This document shows, piece by piece, positions 27,402 to 36,354 of a stretch of 64,000 nucleotides of DNA. Within the stretch, counting starts at the first letter, position 1, and the number at the start of each line of letters is the position of its first letter. This DNA is from Microbacterium sp. BH-3-3-3 (lineage in GTDB: Bacteria > Actinomycetota > Actinomycetes > Actinomycetales > Microbacteriaceae). A program made the translations under genes and the position numbers. The stretch covers positions 620,001 to 684,000 of the forward strand of contig NZ_CP017674.1 in the NCBI RefSeq assembly GCF_001792815.1, written 5' to 3'. The notes under the pieces are model-generated. The model had not been told where the DNA came from, did not search any database, and saw only the letters and a list, made by a program, of their open reading frames with translations.

Positions 27402-28301
27402 GTGTCCACGTCATCCGCGCTGCCGTCCACCCTGTCGTCGAATCAGGCGACCGTGAGCGTGATCCTGCCGTCCCACAAGGCCAACCGTGTCGCCCGCAAG
27501 ACGCACTCGTGGGTCTACACGGTCATCGGCATCGGCCTGCTCGCCATCATGCTCTTCCCCGTGTACTGGATGGTGAACTCGTCACTCCAACCGTCTGGCA
27601 ATACCCTCACGGCCGACTTCTTCCCGTGGAACCCGAGTTTCGCCGGTTACGAGAAAGCGCTCTCCGAGCAGGGCGCCAATCTGGTGACCAGCCTGATCGT
27701 CTCGCTCAGCACGGTCGTCACCAGCCTGGCGATCGCCGCTCCCGCCGCGTACGCGCTGGCGCAATTCCGGTATCGATGGATCACCGTCGCCCTGCTGATC
27801 GTCCTCGTCTCGCAGATGATTCCGAACATCGTGATCGCGAATGCGCTGTATTCCGCGTACAACGACCTCGGAATGCTCAACACGATCCCCGGTCTCGTCC
27901 TCGCCGATTCCACGGCCGCCATCCCGTTCGCGATCCTGATCCTCCGAGCCTTCATGATCAGCATCCCGCCGTCGATCATCGAAGCAGCGCGCGTCGATGG
28001 TGCGGGTCAGTGGCGCGCATTCTGGTCGATCGCGTTGCCGGTCGCGCGTAACTCGCTCATCACCGCAGCCGTCTTCGCCTTCCTGTTCTCGTGGAGCGAT
28101 TTCCTCTTCGCTCTGACGCTGACAACGACGGATGCCGTCCGCCCGGTCACGCTCGGCATCTACACCTACCTGGGCACCCAGGTCGCGAACTGGAGCGCGG
28201 TCATGGCCACTGCCGTCCTCTCGTCGATTCCCGCCATCCTGCTGCTCGTCCTCGCCCAGAAGTACATCGCGGCCGGCGCAACGGGTGGCGCGGTCAAGTA
28301 G
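27402..28301 (+). CDS. sugar ABC permease (MalG/UgpE-type)
   Basis: Permease of 299 aa with six helices and the MalG-type EAA motif (EAARVDGAGQWRAFWSIALPVARN). A long (~45 aa) N-terminal cytoplasmic extension rich in Ser/Thr/Val precedes TM1. It is co-transcribed with the MalF-like gene (9-bp gap). Its start is GTG at 27402 after AGGAGCC. Confidence 0.93.
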   Translation: MSTSSALPSTLSSNQATVSVILPSHKANRVARKTHSWVYTVIGIGLLAIMLFPVYWMVNSSLQPSGNTLTADFFPWNPSFAGYEKALSEQGANLVTSLIVSLSTVVTSLAIAAPAAYALAQFRYRWITVALLIVLVSQMIPNIVIANALYSAYNDLGMLNTIPGLVLADSTAAIPFAILILRAFMISIPPSIIEAARVDGAGQWRAFWSIALPVARNSLITAAVFAFLFSWSDFLFALTLTTTDAVRPVTLGIYTYLGTQVANWSAVMATAVLSSIPAILLLVLAQKYIAAGATGGAVK

Positions 28302-28349
28302 CCCCTCCCCCACTCCCCCATCTCACCGGCTCAGGAAAGGCCACCACGC

Positions 28350-29141
28350 ATGTCTCTACCGACGTACCCCCCGTCCAGCCCCCTGCGCGTTCTCGTCTGG
28401 GGCGAGAACCGTCACGAACAGATCGAACCGACCGTCGCCGCCCGCTACCCCCGCGGCATGCACGGTGCGATCGCCGAGGGCATCACCGAAAACCTCGGGG
28501 ACCGCGCGGTGGTCAGCACCACGACCCTCGACGAGGCGGAGCACGGACTGAGCGAGGCCGTGCTCTCTGCGACCGATGTGCTCGTGTGGTGGGGCCACGC
28601 CGCTCACGACGAGGTCGATGACGAGATCGTCGAGCGCGTGCACCGGCACGTGCTCGAAGGGATGGGACTCGTCGTCCTGCACTCCGGGCACTGGTCGAAG
28701 ATCTTTCAGAAGCTCATGGGCACGACCTGCACCCTGCGCTGGCGTTCGAAGAACGATCGCGAGCTCGTCTGGACTATCGACCCGACCCACCCGATCGCTC
28801 AGGGCGTGCCTCACCCGTTCATCATCCCCGAGCAAGAGATGTACGGCGAGTACTTCGACGTGCCCGCACCCGACGAGCTGATCTTCCTCTCCACCTTCTC
28901 GGGCGGCGAGGTCTTCCGCTCCGGCATGACCTACCGCCGCGGATTCGGCAAGATCTTTTACTTCTCACCCGGCGACCAGGACTACCCGGTCTACTTCCAT
29001 GAGCACGTGCGCCGTGTCATCGCGAACGGCGTGAGCTGGGCGCACACCGTGCGACCCGCTCGCGAGATCCCCATCCTGCTGCGCTACGACGAAGAGGACT
29101 TCTACAACGGGCACGGTTACGAAGGGGCGCTCGAGCGATGA
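28350..29141 (+). CDS. ThuA-like family protein
   Basis: ThuA/trehalose-utilisation family protein of 263 aa, a class I glutamine-amidotransferase-like fold ([34 protein letters not shown] at the start, [13 protein letters not shown] and [21 protein letters not shown] in the core). ThuA-related proteins act with Gfo/Idh dehydrogenases on keto-glycosides. Its ATGA stop/start overlap with the following dehydrogenase shows the two work together. This points to oxidative metabolism of a glycoside. Confidence 0.9.
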   Translation: MSLPTYPPSSPLRVLVWGENRHEQIEPTVAARYPRGMHGAIAEGITENLGDRAVVSTTTLDEAEHGLSEAVLSATDVLVWWGHAAHDEVDDEIVERVHRHVLEGMGLVVLHSGHWSKIFQKLMGTTCTLRWRSKNDRELVWTIDPTHPIAQGVPHPFIIPEQEMYGEYFDVPAPDELIFLSTFSGGEVFRSGMTYRRGFGKIFYFSPGDQDYPVYFHEHVRRVIANGVSWAHTVRPAREIPILLRYDEEDFYNGHGYEGALER

Positions 29142-30199
29142 TTCCGGCACCCACCTCGTTCGCCACCCTGCCCGCCCAGACGGGCCCCCTCCGCGTCGTG
29201 CTCGTGGGCGCCGGCGCAATGGGACGCATGTGGATGCAGACGATCGACGCGTCGCCCGACGCGGAGCTCGTGGGCGTCGTCGATCTCGACACCGATTTCG
29301 CCGCGACATCCCTCACCCTGGCTGGTCTGGATGCCACAGCGTATGTCATCGGAACGAACGTCACCGAGGTCGCTGCTCGCACGCAAGCCCAGGCTGTGAT
29401 CAACGTCACCGTGCCCGGCGCTCACCTGTCGGTGGGAACCGAGGCGCTGAACGCGGGTCTTGCGGTCCTGTCCGAGAAGCCCGTCGCGCCGACGGTGCGC
29501 GATGCACTGAAACTCGCCGAGGTCGCCCGCGAGAGTGGACAGTTGCTGATGGTGAGCCAATCTCGGCGCTATCTCGGCGGGCTCAGCCGACTGCGCGAAC
29601 ACGTGAACCAGCTCGGCGAGATCGGTTTTGCCAGCACGCAGTTCTTCCGTGCCCCCCACTTCGGAGGGTTCCGCGAGGAGATGGACCATGTGCTCCTCGT
29701 CGACATGGCCATTCACGCCTTCGATGCCGCCCGTTTCGTCCTCGACCAGGACCCCGTGGCCGTCTACTGCCGCGAGAGCAATCCCGGCTGGAGTTGGTTT
29801 GCGGACGGGGCGGCAGCGACCGCCATCTTCGAGATGTCGGGCGGCGCCACTTACACCTACACCGGCAGCTGGTGCAGCGACGGATTCGAGACCTCGTGGA
29901 ACGGAGCCTGGCGCATCAGCGGCGCGCAGGGCACTGCCCTGTGGTCGGGTGAGGGCGACCCGACCGTCGAGTTCGCGGACGGCGTGGCGCTCGAGCCCGT
30001 ACAGGTCGACGACGGCCCCGAAGAGATCGCGGGTGCTCTGGCGGAGTTCGTCTCGGCCCTGCGCACCGGCGCGTGGCCGTCGGGCGAGGTCCACTCCAAC
30101 ATCCTCAGTCTCGCGATGGTCGAGGCGGCCACCCGGTCGGCGGAGCTCTCGCGTCGAGTGACGATCGACGAGGTCATCGAGGCAGCACTCAACGATTGA
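29138..30199 (+). CDS. second Gfo/Idh/MocA oxidoreductase
   Basis: Dehydrogenase of 353 aa with Rossmann motif [15 protein letters not shown] and EKP-type motif [16 protein letters not shown]. Catalytic-region residues are in [23 protein letters not shown]. It differs clearly from the first Gfo/Idh of the operon, so the pair may catalyse sequential or opposite redox steps (for example C3 oxidation and later reduction), as seen in 3-keto-sugar routes; this is inference. Confidence 0.92.
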   Translation: MIPAPTSFATLPAQTGPLRVVLVGAGAMGRMWMQTIDASPDAELVGVVDLDTDFAATSLTLAGLDATAYVIGTNVTEVAARTQAQAVINVTVPGAHLSVGTEALNAGLAVLSEKPVAPTVRDALKLAEVARESGQLLMVSQSRRYLGGLSRLREHVNQLGEIGFASTQFFRAPHFGGFREEMDHVLLVDMAIHAFDAARFVLDQDPVAVYCRESNPGWSWFADGAAATAIFEMSGGATYTYTGSWCSDGFETSWNGAWRISGAQGTALWSGEGDPTVEFADGVALEPVQVDDGPEEIAGALAEFVSALRTGAWPSGEVHSNILSLAMVEAATRSAELSRRVTIDEVIEAALND

Positions 30200-30206
30200 G
30201 ACGCGC

Positions 30207-30241
30207 GGGCACCCACCGCCACCGTGGCGGACGGGGTGCCC
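30207..30241 (+). terminator. terminator of the sugar operon
   Basis: Hairpin beginning 7 bp after the last stop: outer stem GGGCACCC/GGGTGCCC and inner stem CCGCCAC/GTGGCGG. It is a strong GC-rich structure. Confidence 0.7.
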
Positions 30242-30781
30242 GTGCGGCGCTCGGCACACGGGGCACCACCAGGGCTTCCGCGAATGTGCATCACGCACTG
30301 TGACGTGCGAGGCGCTGCCCGGGAGGAAAGATGGGATGAGCGTGCTGTTCACAGAGCGACGAGTGGACGATGCTCGAGCCCCCTCGCCGAGGTCGTCCCG
30401 GGCCGCGGCTCTTTCAGGGAATCATTGCCGCTGTCCGCTCTGACCGCATGTCACCCGTCCGGGTAGCAATGGTGATGTGAAATTCATAGGATGTCTGTAC
30501 CCGATCTGCAGCAACGATGCGAATGACGAGTGAGGGAGCACATGGTCCTCGACGACGAGGCGCGGCGGGGTGATCTCGCCCCGCGGGCCTGCTCGCCGCA
30601 CGTTCCCCTTGCCGCGGGCGAGGCGAGGAACGTCTCGGACCCGCTTCCCTCCTCGTCGAAGAAGGAGCGCGTGAGTGAATCCGCGCCGTCATCGCTGCCC
30701 CCGATCCGATTGGCGGACGCAACCGCCGGTTCATCGACTCCGAGCGCCACACGGGCGCCCGGTGTGTATGAAAGGCCCGTC
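30242..30781. other. intergenic region, no convincing gene
   Basis: About 540 bp. A 35-codon ORF at 30336 (starting MSVLFTERRVDDARA) follows the strong ribosome-like GGAGGAAAG and ends CRCPL; it could be a leader peptide but has no other support. The stretch before 30782 is open in frame with the lectin-protease gene but lacks any signal-peptide-like or domain sequence. A TAGGAT at about 30488 is a possible -10 element. Confidence 0.5.
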
Positions 30782-31810
30782 ATGTCCAGGACAACGACGT
30801 CCCCCAGGCGAACTCGACTTCTCAGCATCATGGTGGCGGCGTTTCTCGTCGCGCTGACGGCGCTCGGCGTGAGCCTGCCGGCGCAGGCCGTCACGGCGCC
30901 CATCGGGACCGGAACCGCTCAGGAGATCCGCAACCAGCACAGCAGTATGTGTCTCGACAATTGGGACTCCGGCACGCTTCCGGGCACGGAGGTACGGCAG
31001 TACAGCTGCGGTGAGGGCGACGTCCAGAGATGGGCGGTTCGCGACCTCGGCAACGGCTACGCCGAGATCAAGAACGTTCTCAGTGGTCTGTGCCTCGACA
31101 ACCTCGACTCGGCCACCGCCACCGGATCACCGGTGGGACTGTGGACGTGCTCCGGCGATGCGAACCAGCAGTGGCAGATCTCCGATGTCGGCGGGGGCGC
31201 CACGGTCATCAACCGTCACAGCCAACTCTGCCTCGAGAACCCGGCCTGGGCTCAGACAGACGGATCCCCCGTCAGTCAGTGGACCTGCAACGGTGGGAAG
31301 AACCAGCGGTGGGTGTTCTCGGACCCGACCTGGCAGAAGATCACATATACCCTCGAGCGTTCGTCGAACCCCTCTGCCGATGAAGTGGACGCCTACGCCC
31401 GAATCACTGACGCGATGGACCGCGCCGTCGCTCGGTACAACCGACTGGACAACATTCACCGCCACCTCACCGTCTCCTACAACACCGGCGTGCAGACGGC
31501 GGATGCCACGCTGTCCGGCTCCATCCGGTTCGGCGTGAACCGCGCCTACATGGAGGAGGGCACCGCTCTCCACGAGATGGCGCACACCTTCGGTGTGGGC
31601 ACCTCGAACGCGTTCTGGAACAACTGCCAGTACGGCGGCTGGTCCTCCGCACAGCCGCTGCTTCAGACCTGGGACGGCCCGGGCGCGACCATCAACTGCG
31701 GGGGCGGACACATGTGGCCCTACGGATTGAACTACAACAGCGAGTACGGCGGGCAGGCTTTCGATCGCCACGTCAAGCTCGTTCAGGCCATGCTGACCGA
31801 CGGCATGTAG
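30782..31810 (+). CDS. secreted ricin-B-lectin / zincin-like protein
   Basis: Exported protein of 342 aa. Residues 1-37 form a signal peptide ending AQA. Residues ~43-180 are a ricin-type beta-trefoil (CBM13-like) with three QxW repeats (QRWAV, QQWQI, QRWVF) and paired cysteines, likely binding polysaccharide. Residues ~186-342 are a metalloprotease-like domain with HEMAH at 264-268 followed by TFGVGT. The third ligand expected in HExxHxxGxxH is replaced by Thr274, so zinc binding must use another residue or the enzyme is atypical. ATG 30782 is chosen for the signal peptide. Confidence 0.85.
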   Translation: MSRTTTSPRRTRLLSIMVAAFLVALTALGVSLPAQAVTAPIGTGTAQEIRNQHSSMCLDNWDSGTLPGTEVRQYSCGEGDVQRWAVRDLGNGYAEIKNVLSGLCLDNLDSATATGSPVGLWTCSGDANQQWQISDVGGGATVINRHSQLCLENPAWAQTDGSPVSQWTCNGGKNQRWVFSDPTWQKITYTLERSSNPSADEVDAYARITDAMDRAVARYNRLDNIHRHLTVSYNTGVQTADATLSGSIRFGVNRAYMEEGTALHEMAHTFGVGTSNAFWNNCQYGGWSSAQPLLQTWDGPGATINCGGGHMWPYGLNYNSEYGGQAFDRHVKLVQAMLTDGM

Positions 31811-31829
31811 TCGCACTCGGCGAGCGGGA

Positions 31830-31866
31830 AGAACTCGGGGTGGCCAGGATGGCCGCCCCGAGTTCT
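31830..31866 (+). terminator. terminator after the lectin-protease gene
   Basis: AGAACTCGGGG-TGGCC pairs with GGCC-GCCCCGAGTTCT around a short loop, about 20 bp after the stop. It lies between convergent genes and may serve both strands. Confidence 0.85.
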
Positions 31867-31915
31867 GTCGTCGTCCGGTGAATGTCGTCGCATCTTCGTG
31901 GTCACCGCGCCGGAC

Positions 31916-33436
31916 CTATGCCCGGCGGTAGCCGATCACCGTCGCCATGCCCGATTCTGCATGGTACACGTTGTGACAGTGGGCCAACCACACGCCCGGA
32001 TTGTCGGCGTCGAAGTCGACCGTGAGCGTCTGTCGCGGCAGGACGATCGACGTATCCTTTCGGGGTCCGCCCTGCGCGTGCTGGTAGGTGTGACCGTGCA
32101 GATGGAATGGATGCCACATGTCGGTGTCATTGGTGATCGTCATCCGCACGCGCTCCCCTTCCCGCACCTCACGAACACGAGCGAGTGGTTGACTCATATC
32201 GAATCGATTGCCGTCGATGCCCCAGTCGTACGCCTCCATTCCTCCCGTGAGAGCGATATCGATCGCGCGATCCGGTGCGCGCGTCATCAGACCCACACCC
32301 GAAGCTGCCGTGAGGCGGTCGGCGACTCCGAGGCGATCCCCGCTGAGTTCAGCAACGGTGGCATCCGGAGCGGGAGGTGCCCCGTCAGCGGTTCGGATCA
32401 CAGCAAAGGCGCGATCGCGTTTTCCCTCGGCCTGAGCGACGAGAGGGAACACGCCATCGCCCAGGACGATCGTCGCGTCATATCGTTCTCCCATTCCCAG
32501 CAGGATGCTGTCGACCGCGGTCGGATCGACGGGGAATCCGTCGGTGTGGGTGATCGTGAGAGAGTGTCCACCGATCGCGAAGCGGAAGGCGGTGTCTCCG
32601 CCGGCGTTGATGATGCGCAGCCGAACCCTGCTTCCCGGTCGCGCCGCAAACTGGGTGGGGTCGGCCGGGGGCTTTCCGTTGACGAGATAGAGCGGGTAGT
32701 ACACGTCGCCGGCGTCCCCGGCCAGCAGAGCTGATGTGGCGCCCATCAGGGTGTTTCCGATCCGCATGAACATGTCCCCCATGCCACTCATGCCACCCAT
32801 CCCCGCCGAGAGATCGGTGAAGACGTCGTCCGGCGTCGCCGTGACACCGTCGAGCCAGTCGTCCAAGACGATGACCCACTCGTCGTCGTAGTTCCCGGGT
32901 TCGGCCGGATCGTCGATGATGAGTGCTCCGTAGAGGCCACGATCCAGCTGGGTACCGACGTGAGAGTGAAACCAGTACGTCCCGGGATCGGGCGCGATGA
33001 ACCGATACTCGAATTCCCCGCCGGGGGCGATGGGCCGCTGGGTGAGCGGAGGGACGCCGTCCATGTCATTCCGCAGTGCCAGACCGTGCCAGTGAACGGA
33101 GAGATCGGCGTCCAGCTGATTGCGGACGTTCGCTCGCAACGTGTCTCCCGCGCGGAGACGAATGATCGGCGCCGGCACCGATCCGAAGGCCCACGTGGGC
33201 GCACTGACCCCGGCAAGATCCAGCACCGCCGGGGCCGCGGTCACGGCGACGTCCGTCACCCTGCCAGAACCACCACGGCGATGTTCGGCATCCATGACCT
33301 CGCGACCATCGGGCTGAACCCAATCGGGACGTGGCGCGCACGAAGCCAAACCGACGGCCGAAACGGCCCCCATGCTCACTCCGAGAAAGCCGCGCCGACT
33401 CAGCGTCGCTCGGAACGGTCCGTTCGTCCCCGACAT
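31916..33436 (-). CDS. multicopper oxidase, Tat/lipoprotein-exported
   Basis: Three-cupredoxin multicopper oxidase of 506 aa, probably oxidising Cu(I) outside the membrane. The N-terminus has a twin-arginine motif SRRGFLG and a lipobox-like LASC (Cys33). Copper ligands are all present: HWHG (115-118), HSH (157-159), HPFHLHGH (442-449) and HCHNVYHAESGM (486-497), with the type-1 Cys487 and axial Met497. A Met-rich loop (GMGGMSGMGDMFM) fits cuprous oxidases. The ATG shares its A with the upstream ATPase stop (TGATG), so translation is coupled. Confidence 0.94.
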   Translation of the reverse strand: MSGTNGPFRATLSRRGFLGVSMGAVSAVGLASCAPRPDWVQPDGREVMDAEHRRGGSGRVTDVAVTAAPAVLDLAGVSAPTWAFGSVPAPIIRLRAGDTLRANVRNQLDADLSVHWHGLALRNDMDGVPPLTQRPIAPGGEFEYRFIAPDPGTYWFHSHVGTQLDRGLYGALIIDDPAEPGNYDDEWVIVLDDWLDGVTATPDDVFTDLSAGMGGMSGMGDMFMRIGNTLMGATSALLAGDAGDVYYPLYLVNGKPPADPTQFAARPGSRVRLRIINAGGDTAFRFAIGGHSLTITHTDGFPVDPTAVDSILLGMGERYDATIVLGDGVFPLVAQAEGKRDRAFAVIRTADGAPPAPDATVAELSGDRLGVADRLTAASGVGLMTRAPDRAIDIALTGGMEAYDWGIDGNRFDMSQPLARVREVREGERVRMTITNDTDMWHPFHLHGHTYQHAQGGPRKDTSIVLPRQTLTVDFDADNPGVWLAHCHNVYHAESGMATVIGYRRA

Positions 33437-35841
33437 CACCGCACCCTCCGCTCGCGCTCGGCCGTCGAACCGAGAATCGATCTCGTACTGACCTCGGGGT
33501 GCAGGTCCAGTCGGCGGAGCCACTGCGCATTGAGGGCGACGACGACGGTGGAGAGCGACATCAGAACTGCGCCCACCGACATCGGCAGGACGAATCCGAT
33601 GGGCGCGAGCACCCCGGCGGCGAGCGGCACCGACAGCAGGTTGTAGCCAGCGGCCCACCACAGGTTCTGCTTCATCTTCCGGTACGAGGCCTTCGACAGC
33701 TGGATGACCGAGAGCACTGATCGCGGATCCGAGCTGGCCAAGATCACCCCCGCGGAGGCGATCGCGACGTCCGTTCCGGCGCCGATCGCGATTCCCACGT
33801 CCGCCTGCGCGAGCGCCGGAGCATCATTGACACCGTCGCCGACCATCGCCACCGTCCGGCCTTCGGCCTGGAGCTCGTGGACCTTCGCGGACTTGTCTTC
33901 GGGACGGACACCCGCGAAGACCCGGTCGATGCCGAGTTCCGCCGCGACCCTCGACGCGACGGCCTCGGCGTCACCGGTGATCATGACGACCTGCCGTCCC
34001 CACGCGTGCAATGCATCCACCGCCTGGCGGGACTCTTCCCGTACCGCGTCGGCGAGACGTATCGCACCGATCACCGCGCCGTCAGAGACGACGTGGAGGA
34101 TGATCGCGCCTTCCTTGCGCCACTCATCCGCGATCGGCATCTCCGTCGCGCGCTCTTCAGCGAGCAGCCCCGGGCCACCGACGCGGACCGTTGCTCCCTC
34201 GACGAGCGCGGTGACACCGACGGCCGGGGAAGACGAGGAATCATTCGCTTTCGGCACGGCCAGCCCACGATCCCGGGCGAACCCGACGATCGCGCGGGCC
34301 AAGGGGTGTTCGGAATCCGACTCGGCCGAAGCGGCCAGCGCCGCGACACGATCCTCGGTGTAGCCGTCTGCGACCTGGACCGCGGTTACGGTCGGCTCAC
34401 CCTTCGTGAGCGTGCCCGTCTTGTCGAACAGGATGGTGTCCACCGTGCGCATGCTCTCCAGCGCGAGGCGATCCTTGACCAGGACACCGCCCTGCGCCGC
34501 TCGCTCCGTCGCGATCGACACGACCAACGGGATGGCGAGGCCGAGCGCGTGCGGGCAGGCGATGACGAGCACGGTGATCGTGCGGACGACCGCCACGTCA
34601 GGAAGGCCGACCAGGCTCCACACGATGGCCGTGAGCGCAGCAGCGCCGAGGGCGAACCAGAACAGCCACGCCGCGGCCCTGTCGGCGAGGCGCTGCGCAC
34701 GAGAAGACGAGTTCTGTGCCTCACTCACCAAGCGCTGAATGCCGGCGAGCGCGGTATTCTCACCGACCGCCGCAACTCGGACACGCATCGACGAATCGCT
34801 CGCGATCGTGCCCGCGACCACCGTCGCTCCCTCACCCCGCATAACGGTCCGGGACTCACCCGTGATCATCGACTCGTCCATGCTCGCGGAACCCGAGACG
34901 ATCACACCGTCGGCAGGAACCCGCCCGCCGGGACGCACCACGACGACATCGGCGACGCGCAGATCGCCCGGAGCAACCGTACGTGTCGTATCGCCGTCGA
35001 CCACCTCTGCCTCATCGGGCAGAAGCGCGGCGAGCGAGTCGAGCGCCGAGGTGGTCTGCGCGAGTGAACGCATCTCGATCCAGTGCCCGAGCAACATGAT
35101 CACGATCAGCAGCGCGAGCTCCCACCAGAAATCGAGCTGATGATCAAGCAGTCCCAGGCTCGCGCCGAGAGAGGCGACGAACGCGACCGTGATGGCAAGC
35201 CCGATCAGAAGCATCATCCCGGGCTTGCGCGACCGAATCTCCGTGACAGCACCCGTCAGAAACGGCCACCCGCCCCAGACGAACATGACCGTACCGAACA
35301 CCGGCGAGATTCCACTCACCCACGCGGCATCCGGGAGCCCGTATCCCACGAGCATCGCGAACATGCCCGAGAAGGCGACCACCGGCACGGCGAACGCGAG
35401 CATGACCCAAAAAAGTCGACGGAACTGCCCGACGTGATCGCCGTGACCTCCGTGCCCCATTCCTCCGTGCCCCATTCCTCCGTGTCCCCCGGCGGGATGA
35501 CCCGCGCTTGCGTCCGCGCCGCGGACAGGGTGCTGGTGCAGCGAATGCTCATGGCCGCCGTGATCGTGAGGGGGCGCGTTCGCCGCGAGCACTTCGCGCG
35601 GAGAGGGGAGTGTCTTCGCCGCAGCAACGAACCTCGAGGGATCGGCATCGAAAAGAGGTCCGCAGCGAGCACAGCACAGCCAATAGCGGTGACCGTCGAC
35701 ATCTCGGAAGAAGCCCGCAGCTTCGGCCTCGCGTTTCACCACCACGTTCCCCGGCATCACCGGACACACCGCGAGATCACCCTCGAGTGCCGTCGATGCC
35801 GCGTCGGACGTGTGGTCGTGGTGCTCATGGTCGTGTTGCAC
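33436..35841 (-). CDS. CopB-type P1B copper-transporting ATPase with YHS and His-rich N-terminus
   Basis: P-type ATPase of 801 aa. The N-terminus has HDHEHHDH, a YHS-like segment (CPVMPGNVV... YWLCCARCG) and a His/Met-rich linker (about 92-136). The catalytic core has TGES (~327), a CPH metal-binding motif (~429-431) typical of CopB-like copper exporters, DKTGT (~473) and GDGVND. GTG 35841 is preferred to the longer frame from 35967 because GAGGACGAGAA precedes it and because a copper-type operator lies in the would-be extension. It is co-transcribed with the multicopper oxidase. Confidence 0.93.
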   Translation of the reverse strand: MQHDHEHHDHTSDAASTALEGDLAVCPVMPGNVVVKREAEAAGFFRDVDGHRYWLCCARCGPLFDADPSRFVAAAKTLPSPREVLAANAPPHDHGGHEHSLHQHPVRGADASAGHPAGGHGGMGHGGMGHGGHGDHVGQFRRLFWVMLAFAVPVVAFSGMFAMLVGYGLPDAAWVSGISPVFGTVMFVWGGWPFLTGAVTEIRSRKPGMMLLIGLAITVAFVASLGASLGLLDHQLDFWWELALLIVIMLLGHWIEMRSLAQTTSALDSLAALLPDEAEVVDGDTTRTVAPGDLRVADVVVVRPGGRVPADGVIVSGSASMDESMITGESRTVMRGEGATVVAGTIASDSSMRVRVAAVGENTALAGIQRLVSEAQNSSSRAQRLADRAAAWLFWFALGAAALTAIVWSLVGLPDVAVVRTITVLVIACPHALGLAIPLVVSIATERAAQGGVLVKDRLALESMRTVDTILFDKTGTLTKGEPTVTAVQVADGYTEDRVAALAASAESDSEHPLARAIVGFARDRGLAVPKANDSSSSPAVGVTALVEGATVRVGGPGLLAEERATEMPIADEWRKEGAIILHVVSDGAVIGAIRLADAVREESRQAVDALHAWGRQVVMITGDAEAVASRVAAELGIDRVFAGVRPEDKSAKVHELQAEGRTVAMVGDGVNDAPALAQADVGIAIGAGTDVAIASAGVILASSDPRSVLSVIQLSKASYRKMKQNLWWAAGYNLLSVPLAAGVLAPIGFVLPMSVGAVLMSLSTVVVALNAQWLRRLDLHPEVSTRSILGSTAERERRVR

Positions 35842-35882
35842 TTCTCGTCCTCCATACCTGTAGCGGGGGTGCGTGGCCGAGC

Positions 35883-35899
35883 ATACCCCCCGGGGGTAT
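35883..35899 (-). promoter_or_regulatory. CsoR-like copper operator
   Basis: ATACCCCCCGGGGGTAT, a near-perfect palindrome matching the TACCCnnnnGGGTA pattern of CsoR sites. It lies 42 bp upstream of the ATPase start, next to a possible -10 TATGCT on the minus strand. Derepression by Cu(I) would switch on the ATPase-oxidase operon; the CsoR gene itself is not in the window. Confidence 0.8.
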
Positions 35900-36159
35900 T
35901 GAAAAGCGCGTTTCGTCCCCATGAAGATTCGGTCCGTGTCCACACGCAGGCAGCGGGGCATGATCACCGCGGTAGTACGCCCCGCTCTTGAAGGACGTTC
36001 TCGGCAGTGTCATCAGACGGGAGAGCAGCGTTGGCGTCGTTGCGAAGGATGCTGCCCACGACGTCGGGCTTCAGCACGCTGTGGAAAGCTCGGCCGGACG
36101 CGTGAATTCGAGAATGGGCGCGGGAGCCCTTTCAGAGCCCGTAGACAGGAGGCACGACG

Positions 36160-36195
36160 AAAGCCCCGGCGAATCTTGCGATCCACCGGGGCTTT
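36160..36195 (-). terminator. native tRNA-Pro terminator left of the island
   Basis: AAAGCCCCGG and its complement CCGGGGCTTT flank a 16-nt loop. On the minus strand it follows the orphan tRNA-Pro 3' half directly, so it is the terminator the intact tRNA gene once used. Confidence 0.85.
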
Positions 36196-36241
36196 TCTGT
36201 CGGGATGACAGGATTTGAACCTGCGACCCCTTGACCCCCAG
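36193..36241. repeat. 49-bp att repeat, left copy
   Basis: Matches 62039-62087 in direct orientation with 2 differences (36205 and 36231), covering the tRNA from anticodon loop to just past the 3' end. Such anticodon-loop-to-3'-end identity segments are typical of pSAM2-like integrative elements at tRNA-Pro. Confidence 0.88.
36200..36241 (-). pseudogene. 3' half of the native tRNA-Pro(GGG) gene (island left junction)
   Basis: On the minus strand CTGGGGGT is followed by TCAAG (anticodon-stem 3' side), the T-arm and acceptor CATCCCG plus discriminator A. There is no 5' half here. The anticodon-stem and acceptor sequences do not match the complete tRNA at 62046 (TCAGG, CAGCCCG) but are exact partners of the 5' half at 62172-62211 (CTTGA, CGGGATG). 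Joined at CTGGGGGT the halves give a 74-nt cloverleaf, showing that an insertion split one gene. Confidence 0.9.
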
Positions 36242-36331
36242 GCGCCCAAACGGCTCGAATCGAGATAGAACCCGCGTCGTTCCGCGGATCACATGATGCA
36301 GGACACGTCACGCGATGCATGATTTGCATGA

Positions 36332-36354
36332 TTCTGGTCCCCTTTTGGTCCCCT
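36332..36354. repeat. 23-bp direct repeat near left island end (candidate arm site)
   Basis: Contains GGTCCCCTTTTGGTCCCC preceded by TTCT; identical 23 bp recur at 61875-61897 near the other end. Each is itself two GGTCCCC words. Direct repeats flanking an att core are the usual layout of integrase arm-binding sites. It touches the stop codon of the 805-aa gene. Confidence 0.75.

Noticed and set aside
30530-30781. Upstream extension of the lectin-zincin gene
   Set aside because: It would bury the signal peptide; ATG 30782 gives a normal export signal.
35842-35967. Longer start for the copper ATPase
   Set aside because: The extension would translate the CsoR-like operator and lacks a ribosome site.
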